Assembly: GCA_036003885.1 (NCBI GenBank)
Contig: DASYSA010000389.1
Span: forward strand, 1-7,509
Length of the DNA: 7,509 bases
Reading direction: 5' to 3'
Source: DASYSA01 sp036003885
Lineage (GTDB): Bacteria; Acidobacteriota; Blastocatellia; UBA7656
How positions within the stretch are numbered: position 1 is the first letter of the stretch; each line of letters starts with the position of its first letter. The translations under genes and the position numbers were made by a program. Under the pieces are notes generated by a model. That model was not told the origin of the DNA, ran no database searches, and saw nothing but the letters and a program-made list of their open reading frames with translations. This document shows, one piece after another, positions 1 to 5,439 of the stretch.

Positions 1-1272
1 TGCCCCGCGCAATCTGAGCAAAATGATCTCTTCAAACTCGCCTTGAACCATCAACTCGCGCGCGCCTTCGAGTTGCTCGATCGAACGCCTCACTGCGTCG
101 TGCTGGCGGGCGTCGGTTATCATCAAATCATCACGCTCGACGACCGGCCCTCCACTCAGTCGGTGCAGCAGCGAGGCGGTCAACCGGTCGAATCCCTCTC
201 CGGTGAGTGCGGAAATGTTGATTGAATCCTCGGGCAGCGATTCGATCGCACGCGGAAGATCGATCTTGTTCATCGCAATGATTCTTCTCTCGCCAGGCAC
301 CTGCTCGAGCAGGCGGGAGTCGTCTACTGTCATGGGCTGGGAAGCGTCCATCACCAGCAGGGCGATGTCGGCATCGGCAATTGCGGCGCGGCTGCGGCTG
401 ATGCCGATCGTTTCAACAACGTCGGTCGTCTCTCTGATGCCCGCGGTGTCGATGAGTCGCACGGGCAGGCCCGCTATCGAGGCGCTCTCGTACAACGCGT
501 CCCGGGTGGTTCCGGGAATCTCAGTGACGATTGCTCGGTCGCTTCCGGCAAGGCGATTGAAAACGGAAGATTTGCCGACGTTGGGACGTCCGACTATTGC
601 CAGGGCGAACCCTTCCTTCACAAACCTGCCGAACGAAAAACTAGCCGCAATTTCCGAGAGATCCGCGACGGCTGCATTGATCTTCGAGAGCAGGTCTGAT
701 TCTGCGTCAGTCGAGATATCATCTTCGGCGAACTCGACCGAAGACTCGAGGTGAACGATGATCTCGACGACCAGATCTTTGAGCCGAACAAGGCGCTTTG
801 AAAGCGCGCCCTCAAGTTGTCGCGTTGCAACGCGGGCCTGATAGCGGGTCTGTGCGTCGATCAGGTCGCGGACCGCCTGAGCTTGTGCGAGATCAATGCG
901 CCGGTTTGAGAAGGCGCGAAAAGTAAATTCTCCGGGCTCGCCGATCCGGGCCCCGCGTTGAAGAATCAGATCGAGAACCCGGCTGACGACGATAGGGCTG
1001 CCGTGGCAGCTCAGTTCGACAACATCCTCTCCTGTGTAGGAGTGGGGAGCCTTGAAGTAGGTGAGTATGGATTCGTCTATGTGTTCGCCGGTCGTCGGAT
1101 CCACGAGCCGGCCAAAGCGGGCGCGGGCGGATTCGCCCACAGGGATCTGCGATTCAGTTTGAAAGATGGCGGCTGCGATCTCGAGAGCGGCTGGGCCGCT
1201 CAATCGCACGACTCCGACTCCGCCGCGTCCGGGAGGCGTCGAGATAGCGGCGATGGTGTCTCCGAGAAGCAT
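1..1272 (-). CDS. mnmE: tRNA uridine-5-carboxymethylaminomethyl(34) synthesis GTPase MnmE (3' end cut by window)
   Basis: With MnmG, MnmE modifies the wobble uridine of certain tRNAs, using GTP hydrolysis and a folate one-carbon donor. I read 424 continuous codons from the ATG at 1272 to the window edge; the family is about 450-460 residues, so roughly 30 are missing, including the C-terminal Cys-x-Gly-Lys motif. The N-terminal folate-binding domain opens with DTIAAISTPPGRGGVG (5-20) and contains SYTGEDVVELSCHG (78-91) and GEPGEFTFRAF (111-121). The GTPase domain follows: P-loop GRPNVGKS (228-235), GTTRD (254-258), DTAG (275-278), NKID (335-338) and SAL (354-356). All G motifs look intact. 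The gene is last in the rpmH-rnpA-yidD-yidC-jag cluster, its common place. The start is fixed by the canonical N-terminus, yet no Shine-Dalgarno precedes it: the 5' flank is the heptad-repeat hairpin. Confidence 0.97.
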   Translation of the reverse strand, partial: MLLGDTIAAISTPPGRGGVGVVRLSGPAALEIAAAIFQTESQIPVGESARARFGRLVDPTTGEHIDESILTYFKAPHSYTGEDVVELSCHGSPIVVSRVLDLILQRGARIGEPGEFTFRAFSNRRIDLAQAQAVRDLIDAQTRYQARVATRQLEGALSKRLVRLKDLVVEIIVHLESSVEFAEDDISTDAESDLLSKINAAVADLSEIAASFSFGRFVKEGFALAIVGRPNVGKSSVFNRLAGSDRAIVTEIPGTTRDALYESASIAGLPVRLIDTAGIRETTDVVETIGISRSRAAIADADIALLVMDASQPMTVDDSRLLEQVPGERRIIAMNKIDLPRAIESLPEDSINISALTGEGFDRLTASLLHRLSGGPVVERDDLMITDARQHDAVRRSIEQLEGARELMVQGEFEEIILLRLRGA

Positions 1273-1376
1273 GGTTTATGGTTTCGGTTTCGGGTTTCGG
1301 GCTCCGGGTTTCTGGTTCCGGGTTTCTGGTTCTTGCTTCTCACCGAACCAGAAACCGGAACCAGAAACCCGAAACC
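1273..1376. repeat. Heptad-repeat inverted repeat filling the jag-mnmE gap
   Basis: The whole gap between jag and mnmE is built of degenerate seven-base units. On the plus strand units such as GTTTCGG, GCTCCGG, GTTTCTG and GTTCCGG follow each other from about 1280 to 1335, with one six-base step near 1287. The sequence then turns round: 1345-1370 is the reverse complement of 1306-1332 except for one extra G in the left arm. This gives a stem of about 26 base pairs with a 12-base loop (1333-1344). In the operon mRNA it would be a stable intercistronic hairpin. No T-run follows in the direction of transcription, so it does not look like a classic terminator. It directly abuts the jag stop and mnmE start codons and leaves mnmE without a Shine-Dalgarno sequence. 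Confidence 0.85.
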
Positions 1377-1377
1377 A

Positions 1378-1830
1378 TTAGGCTGGAAAGATGACGAGTT
1401 TGCGGTTTTCGCCGTCGCCGCGGCTCTCAGTCCTGACCGAAGCATCTTCCGAGAGAGTCAGATGAATGATGCGGCGTTCGTTTGCAGTCATAGGATCGAA
1501 GCTGAAAGGCATGTGCGTCGAACGGACCTTCTCCGCCGCCTTCTCCGCCATCAGGCGGAGTTCCTTTTCGCGTCGCGCCCGGTAGTTGCCCGAGTCGAAT
1601 ACGATTCGCGCGTCTTCGCCCGAGAGGCGGCTGGAAACGCGGTTGCCGAGGTACTCCAACGCGTCGAGCAGCTCCGCGTTGTGGCCGAGCAACAACGCGA
1701 CGTCTTCGCCCTCTACCTGGACTCGGGGACCTTCTTCTCCTGATTCTGCGCTGGCGGTCAACTCGAGGCCGCTGGATCTGAAGACCAGATTCGTGAATTC
1801 CACGACACTGCTCAAATCGTCTTGTGACAT
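1378..1830 (-). CDS. khpB: Jag/KhpB-like RNA-binding protein (KH and R3H domains)
   Basis: A 150-residue cytoplasmic RNA-binding protein of the Jag (SpoIIIJ-associated, KhpB/EloR) family. In other bacteria the family pairs with KhpA and affects cell-wall growth and mRNA levels. The KH domain is recognised by GEDVALLLGHNAELLDALEY (41-60), matching the usual GxDxGLLIGKxGxTLDALQYL. The R3H domain covers about 85-150, with R119-x3-H123 in NERRIIH and a final RKLVIFP strand. It is shorter than classic Jag proteins (about 205 or more residues) because the Jag-N domain is missing. The KH loop reads GHNA, so the second Gly of the GxxG nucleic-acid loop is absent. The ATG overlaps the yidC stop as TAATG, implying translational coupling; GGGAG lies about 10 bases upstream. 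Its place directly after yidC supports the call. Confidence 0.9.
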   Translation of the reverse strand: MSQDDLSSVVEFTNLVFRSSGLELTASAESGEEGPRVQVEGEDVALLLGHNAELLDALEYLGNRVSSRLSGEDARIVFDSGNYRARREKELRLMAEKAAEKVRSTHMPFSFDPMTANERRIIHLTLSEDASVRTESRGDGENRKLVIFPA

Positions 1831-3866
1831 TACTTCACGCTCCCGACTACCTCTTTTTCCAGGGTCCGGCGCTTCGCCGCGGGTGGTCCCTTCTTGCCAG
1901 ACTTCTCCGACTTCGCTCCGTCCCCGGCAGATGCTTCAGGCTCGGCGGTGATCTTGTTTATTACCAGCTGGACAACGACACCAACGACGTTGCTGACCAT
2001 CCAGTACAGCACCAGGCCGCTGGGCGCTGACAGGAAGAAGAACCAGGTGAGCATTATCGGCATCAGCCACGTCATCATCAATCGCTGCATCTTCATTGAC
2101 GGATCGGCCGTGGCGGGCTGCGGCGTCAGCTTGGTCTGCCCGATCATGGTGACGCACATAACTATAGGCAGGACGTGATAGGGATCGGCCGTAGACAGAT
2201 CCTTTAGCCAGAGGATCCACGGCGCGTGACGCACGTCCAACGAGATCGTCAGGTATATAAAGAAGGCCCAAAAGATCGGCATCTGAAGCAGCATGGGCAA
2301 GCACCCTCCAAGAGGGTTTGCTTCCTTCATCAGCGCCATTTGCTCCTTCTGAAGCTCGAGCATCTCTTTTTCGGATTTCTTCGGGCTCTCCTTCAGCTTT
2401 TTCATCCGCTCCTGAAGCTCTTTCAGACGAGGCTGGTGCTTGGCAGCCTGCTTCATCTTTCTCGAGCTGTAGAACCGGAGAGGAGACAGACACAGATTGA
2501 TCACGAACGTTACACCAACGATGCTCCATCCGTAGTTGTGAAACACCCCGGCCAGGCCATCAAGCGCCCACCCGATCACCGGTACGATGGGCCTGACCAT
2601 AAAGTGAAAGAAGCCGTAGTCGATGAGGGCCTCGAGATCGACACCCAGTCCGTGTCCCACCTCGGCCAGCAGCTTGCGATCCTTGGGGCCGACGAATATG
2701 TGAGTCACGGAGTCCGAGCGCACCGGAACTGCCACCGATGGATAGTCATGCGAGACCTTGTCGTCGGCAGGATCTTTCAACGTAACGTTGGTCAGCGTCG
2801 CTTCATCTATAGGCAGATCGGGAATTGCGGTCATCGTGAAGTAGTGGTCCACAAGCCCGACCCACCTGTAACCGTGTCTGATGTTATCGCTGGCCTGTGC
2901 GACTCCATTTCCGGCCGAGGTGCCCTCGGGAAGCGACTGCAGCGTAAGTGCGCCGCCCTCGTGGCTCAGCACTCGTGCATATCCGAGGAGGACCTGCTCG
3001 TCCCCTGCAACAATCTTGATCTCATCAACGCCTTCAGCTAGCGGCTTATCAATCTGAATCCGATGTGATCCCGAATCGACTGCGACTATCTTGGCGACCT
3101 GCGGTGTAATCTTTTTGCTGATGACCGCTTCGCGGCTGCCGGCATTGTTATAGGCGATCACCTGGGGCGGCGTGCTGTAGCTGCCGCTGGCTCGCTTGTC
3201 GCTCTGGTCTCCAATGCGCGGGCCGAGCAGCAGCTCGACGCGCTGGTCTCCGCTTGAAGAGGTGACCTGGGCGGTGACATCGACGACGAAGCCCTCGCCA
3301 CGGAATTTGAAAGTCTTGCGCGCGGAGATGCCGGGCGAGGAGTAAGTGAAGGTCAGCTCGAGCTCCTGGCCCGGCGTCAGCTCAATTCTCTTCTGGTCCG
3401 CAGCGGCGCTCACCTGAAAGGTCGCTTGATTGAGTTGAGTTGCCAGCTCCGGCACCCAGGGCAGTCTCATGCTGAAGGGGGCTCCAAGCTTCTCGATTGC
3501 GTCGGTGGGTATCAGTTCGAGGTCTTTGCCGTCGGCCGCGGTGATTCTACGCTCGACGCCACCCATCTTGTATTTGTCCAGGATCCACGATGTGGCAACA
3601 GCGCCTTTATTCGAGAACCTGGCTCTCCAATATGGAGTCACGATCTCAATTTCACGTTGAGGAGTAGAGGTCGTCTGGGCCAGCGGAAGCTGAGGAGGAG
3701 GCGCAGTCGGTTTTGGGATGACAGGTGGCCGCTCTGGTGGTGAAGAAAGAATCTCAGCCAGCTCGGGCTGCGGCTGAGGCGGATAGAAGTAGCGCATTCC
3801 CACTTGCCAGAGGACGAGCACTAATAATGAAAGCGTTAACGCCAGTATAAATCTGTATCGATCCAT
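1830..3866 (-). CDS. yidC: Membrane protein insertase YidC
   Basis: YidC (Oxa1/Alb3 family) inserts and folds inner-membrane proteins, alone or with SecYEG. This 678-residue protein has the Gram-negative layout. An N-terminal membrane segment (about 6-22) is followed by a Pro-rich linker (about 29-63), a large periplasmic beta domain (about 70-400) and the five-helix insertase core. Core signatures are NPLGGCLPMLLQMPIFWAFF (517-536), HAPWILWLKDLSTADPY (547-563) and PSGLVLYWMVSN (615-626), with a basic cytoplasmic coiled-coil hairpin (about 465-513). The tail after about 640 is hydrophilic and basic. Two oddities: N457 stands where the groove Arg (E. coli R366) is expected, and residues about 250-328 look like an insertion in the periplasmic domain. 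The start fits the usual MDxxRxxLA N-terminus; AGAAGGAG lies somewhat far upstream (about 16 bases). It lies 27 bases after yidD. Confidence 0.98.
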   Translation of the reverse strand: MDRYRFILALTLSLLVLVLWQVGMRYFYPPQPQPELAEILSSPPERPPVIPKPTAPPPQLPLAQTTSTPQREIEIVTPYWRARFSNKGAVATSWILDKYKMGGVERRITAADGKDLELIPTDAIEKLGAPFSMRLPWVPELATQLNQATFQVSAAADQKRIELTPGQELELTFTYSSPGISARKTFKFRGEGFVVDVTAQVTSSSGDQRVELLLGPRIGDQSDKRASGSYSTPPQVIAYNNAGSREAVISKKITPQVAKIVAVDSGSHRIQIDKPLAEGVDEIKIVAGDEQVLLGYARVLSHEGGALTLQSLPEGTSAGNGVAQASDNIRHGYRWVGLVDHYFTMTAIPDLPIDEATLTNVTLKDPADDKVSHDYPSVAVPVRSDSVTHIFVGPKDRKLLAEVGHGLGVDLEALIDYGFFHFMVRPIVPVIGWALDGLAGVFHNYGWSIVGVTFVINLCLSPLRFYSSRKMKQAAKHQPRLKELQERMKKLKESPKKSEKEMLELQKEQMALMKEANPLGGCLPMLLQMPIFWAFFIYLTISLDVRHAPWILWLKDLSTADPYHVLPIVMCVTMIGQTKLTPQPATADPSMKMQRLMMTWLMPIMLTWFFFLSAPSGLVLYWMVSNVVGVVVQLVINKITAEPEASAGDGAKSEKSGKKGPPAAKRRTLEKEVVGSVK

Positions 3867-3893
3867 TCGGGTTCTTTTGAGGCTCCTTCTGAA

Positions 3894-4103
3894 TTACTTC
3901 ACGGGGTCGTACCCGCCGGGATGAAACGGATGGCACCTTAAGAGTCGCCGCGTCGCCAGGTAGAACCCCCGCAGGGCGCCGTACTGTCTGACGGCTTCAA
4001 TAGCGTACTCGGAGCAAGTAGGGGTGAATCTGCACGCCGGCGGAAGCAGCGGCGAGATGAGCACCTGATAGGCTCGCAGCAGGTAGATGAGAGCGGACTT
4101 CAC
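3894..4103 (-). CDS. yidD: Membrane protein insertion efficiency factor YidD
   Basis: YidD is a small peripheral inner-membrane protein that helps YidC-dependent insertion. The 69-residue product is full length. It has an amphipathic N-terminus (about 1-20, MKSALIYLLRAYQVLISPLL) followed by the family signature CRFTPTCSEYA (24-34) and HPFHPGGYDPV (58-68). Cysteines 24, 30 and 57 are in the usual places. The start is GTG and overlaps the rnpA stop codon in the four-base sequence GTGA, so translation is probably coupled to rnpA. It lies between rnpA and yidC, its standard location. No alternative start is better. Confidence 0.96.
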   Translation of the reverse strand: MKSALIYLLRAYQVLISPLLPPACRFTPTCSEYAIEAVRQYGALRGFYLATRRLLRCHPFHPGGYDPVK

Positions 4104-4453
4104 TTGACCGACATCCTCTCCAGAAAAGCGATAAAGTCACCTTCAACGTCGCGGTAACCAGCTTCGACCAGAGGTCGTTTGACATTGATGACTATATCAA
4201 CTCCCGGTGGGACAAGCCACTTGTTTCTCCGAAACGCCTCTCGCACCAACCTGCGAGCCCGGTTCCGCTCGACTGAATTGCCGGTCTTCCGCGTTGCGGT
4301 AATACCTAAACGAGGCTGACTATTTGAACTCGACAGCACAAAAGCCGTAAAGTACCTGGCCTGAATCTTGCGACCCTTTTCGTACACGCGCCGAAATGAA
4401 TCGCGCTTGAGAATTCTGTTGGTCTTGGGAAACTTTTCGGATACTTCACCCAT
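4100..4453 (-). CDS. rnpA: Ribonuclease P protein component
   Basis: RnpA is the basic protein subunit of RNase P. It binds the catalytic RNA and the 5' leader of pre-tRNA during 5' end maturation. The 117-residue length is typical. Visible signatures are the N-terminal RILKRDSFRRVYEKGRK (13-29), the hydrophobic strand YFTAFVL (34-40), LGITATRKTGNSVERN (49-64) and the RNR helix RNRARRLVREAFR (63-75). The C-terminal part, VDIVINVKRP (85-94), fits the last strand of the fold. The ATG at 4453 gives the expected N-terminus, but I see no clear Shine-Dalgarno before it. The 73-base gap to rpmH holds only a weak GATCC/GGATC stem and a 9-codon reading frame running into the rnpA start, neither convincing. 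Confidence 0.97.
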   Translation of the reverse strand: MGEVSEKFPKTNRILKRDSFRRVYEKGRKIQARYFTAFVLSSSNSQPRLGITATRKTGNSVERNRARRLVREAFRRNKWLVPPGVDIVINVKRPLVEAGYRDVEGDFIAFLERMSVK

Positions 4454-4526
4454 ACATCAGTGATACGCGTTGCATGATCCGAGAGGATCCACCGAACCCC
4501 TCCCGTCGCGCATCACTCACCACTCT

Positions 4527-4670
4527 CTAATAGTGTGCAGGGGTAAGGCGTTTGCGCCCCTTGGCGCGGCGGCGTTTTAGCACGAGTTGGCCGCCCTTGG
4601 TGCTCATGCGCACGCGGAAGCCATGAGTCTTGGCGCGCCGGCGGTTGTTAGGTTGAAAAGTCCTCTTCAT
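4527..4670 (-). CDS. rpmH: 50S ribosomal protein L34
   Basis: This short gene encodes L34, a very basic protein of the large ribosomal subunit. The 47-residue translation begins MKRTFQPNNRRRAKTHGF and continues through RMSTKGGQ (21-28) and RRRAKGRKRL (33-42), the universal L34 pattern (usually 44-49 residues). The three extra C-terminal residues (AHY) are within normal variation. GGAAAGGTG about 6 bases before the ATG can serve as ribosome binding site. It is first in the minus-strand cluster, with a promoter directly upstream, and the rnpA start follows 73 bases after its stop. A larger reading frame on the opposite strand here is a shadow. Confidence 0.98.
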   Translation of the reverse strand: MKRTFQPNNRRRAKTHGFRVRMSTKGGQLVLKRRRAKGRKRLTPAHY

Positions 4671-4710
4671 GGTTTACACCTTTCCAAAAGCATCTCTGCA
4701 GAAAAGGGTA

Positions 4711-4739
4711 AGGCTATAGGAACGATTGGGTGTTGTCAA
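4711..4739 (-). promoter_or_regulatory. Predicted sigma-70-type promoter for the rpmH operon
   Basis: Reading the minus strand, a perfect -35 hexamer TTGACA (4739-4734) is followed after 17 bases by TAGCCT (4716-4711). A TATAGC alternative sits at 15-base spacing. The predicted start is about 30-40 bases before the rpmH ATG. It is the only good promoter I see on the minus strand between the PPOX gene and rpmH, so it probably drives rpmH, rnpA, yidD, yidC, jag and mnmE together. The -10 box is a weak match; the -35 box is the main evidence. Confidence 0.55.
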
Positions 4740-4871
4740 GGTGAGCGAAAGTCCCGGAAACAAGTGCCCTCGCAGGGAAGGGCGCTCTGTTTGAACGCCC
4801 CGGGATTCCGCACGCTCGAGGATGGCGAATGCCTTCGGAAGCGCCATTCGCTAGATTGCCTGGTCCATCTC

Positions 4872-4894
4872 AGTCGCGTTGCCTGAACGCGACT
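4872..4894. promoter_or_regulatory. Perfect 9-base inverted repeat, possible operator of the PPOX gene
   Basis: AGTCGCGTT and AACGCGACT are perfect reverse complements separated by five bases (GCCTG). The repeat lies 44 bases before the PPOX start and covers the -35 region and part of the spacer of the promoter proposed for that gene, as a repressor site would. It is not followed by a T-run, so it is a poor terminator. No regulator gene is present in the window. Rest of the gap: 4825-4831 and 4845-4851 form a further weak 7-base stem, and I see no gene between 4740 and 4937. Confidence 0.4.
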
Positions 4895-4908
4895 CTACCG
4901 TTTATGCT
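4879..4908 (+). promoter_or_regulatory. Candidate promoter of the PPOX-family gene
   Basis: TTGCCT (4879-4884) and TATGCT (4903-4908), 18 bases apart, each match four of six consensus bases. They lie 30-60 bases before the ATG and overlap the inverted repeat at 4872-4894. This is a moderate match only, chosen because nothing better precedes the gene. Confidence 0.35.
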
Positions 4909-4923
4909 CTTAACATCACAGAG

Positions 4924-4930
4924 AAGGAGG
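4924..4930 (+). promoter_or_regulatory. Strong Shine-Dalgarno site fixing the PPOX start
   Basis: AAGGAGG lies seven bases before the ATG at 4938. It is a near-ideal ribosome binding site and settles the start codon. Confidence 0.85.
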
Positions 4931-4937
4931 AACGATC

Positions 4938-5336
4938 ATGGCGGGAGTGATCCCTGAGAAGTATGTCGACCTGTTCTCAAAGAAGGCATTCGCAAATCTG
5001 GCTACTGTGAATCCGGACGGGACTCCGCAGGTTACCCCTGTGTGGGTCGACTACGACGGCACGCACGTTCTGGTTAACTCAGCTCGCGGCCGACGCAAGG
5101 ATAAGAATATGGAGACAAATCCTGCGGTGGCCATTTCGATACCCGACCCTGATAACCCTTATCGCTACCTCGAAGTGCGAGGGCGCGTGGCCGAGATAAC
5201 CGAAGACGGCGCCGACGAACATATAGACAAAATGGCGAAGAAGTATCTCGGGCAGGATAAGTATCCATTTCGCCAGCCGGGCGAGGTCAGGGTCATATTC
5301 AAGATCCAGCCGCTGCACACTTCAGGCATGGGTTGA
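4938..5336 (+). CDS. PPOX-class (split beta-barrel) flavin/F420-dependent oxidoreductase family protein
   Basis: A 132-residue cytoplasmic protein of the pyridoxamine-phosphate-oxidase-like split-barrel superfamily, most like the small class annotated as F420-dependent (FDOR-B, Rv1155-like). Family features in order are FANLATVNPDGTPQVTPVWV (18-37), in which strands lead to the cofactor site; the basic segment SARGRRKDKNMETNP (48-62), expected to contact the cofactor phosphate; VAISIPDPDNPYRYLEVRG (64-82); and a helix followed by KYLGQDKYPF (102-111). Substrate and cofactor (F420, FMN or haem) cannot be told from sequence alone. It is transcribed divergently from rpmH and appears to be a single-gene unit with its own promoter. 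Its TGA stop overlaps the first bases of the heptad-repeat hairpin, and the last two residues (Met-Gly) may be slightly extended or trimmed relative to relatives. Confidence 0.88.
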   Translation: MAGVIPEKYVDLFSKKAFANLATVNPDGTPQVTPVWVDYDGTHVLVNSARGRRKDKNMETNPAVAISIPDPDNPYRYLEVRGRVAEITEDGADEHIDKMAKKYLGQDKYPFRQPGEVRVIFKIQPLHTSGMG

Positions 5337-5439
5337 GTGCTGAGTTCTGAGTAATGAGTGCTGAGTTCTGAGTAATGAGTGCTGAGATCAGCCACTCAGC
5401 ACTCATTACTCGGAACTCAGCACTCATTACTCGGTACTC
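5335..5439. repeat. Heptad-repeat inverted repeat between convergent genes
   Basis: The left half is a run of seven-base units of the form GAGTNNT, cycling through GAGTGCT, GAGTTCT and GAGTAAT from 5335 (a 21-base super-unit, 2.5 copies, first two exact). The right half is the reverse complement, ACTCNNN units. Bases 5342-5386 pair with 5395-5439 over 45 positions with three mismatches, leaving an eight-base loop (5387-5394). The element overlaps the TGA of the PPOX gene on one side and supplies the last few codons and TAA stop (5427-5429) of the hydrolase on the other. As RNA it would be a very stable hairpin from either strand, so it may act as a bidirectional end of transcription although no T-run is present. 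Confidence 0.9.

Noticed and set aside
203..754. 183-codon plus-strand frame opposite mnmE
   Set aside because: It is a shadow of the well-conserved MnmE G domain and has no recognisable family features.
958..1743. 261-codon plus-strand frame running through mnmE, the hairpin and jag
   Set aside because: It covers parts of two clear minus-strand genes and translates the repeat into low-complexity sequence; it has no domain signature.
1936..3041. Long frames within yidC on both strands (1936-2529 minus, 2226-3041 plus)
   Set aside because: They overlap the insertase core and periplasmic domain in other frames and show no family motifs.
4587..4886. 99-codon plus-strand frame across rpmH and its promoter
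   Set aside because: It is antisense to rpmH, which is unmistakable.
4671..4937. Replication origin beside rpmH
   Set aside because: No DnaA boxes, AT-rich unwinding stretch or dnaA gene are seen.
5335..5439. CRISPR array or transposon end
   Set aside because: Units are only seven bases with no unique spacers, and there are no cas or transposase genes in the window.
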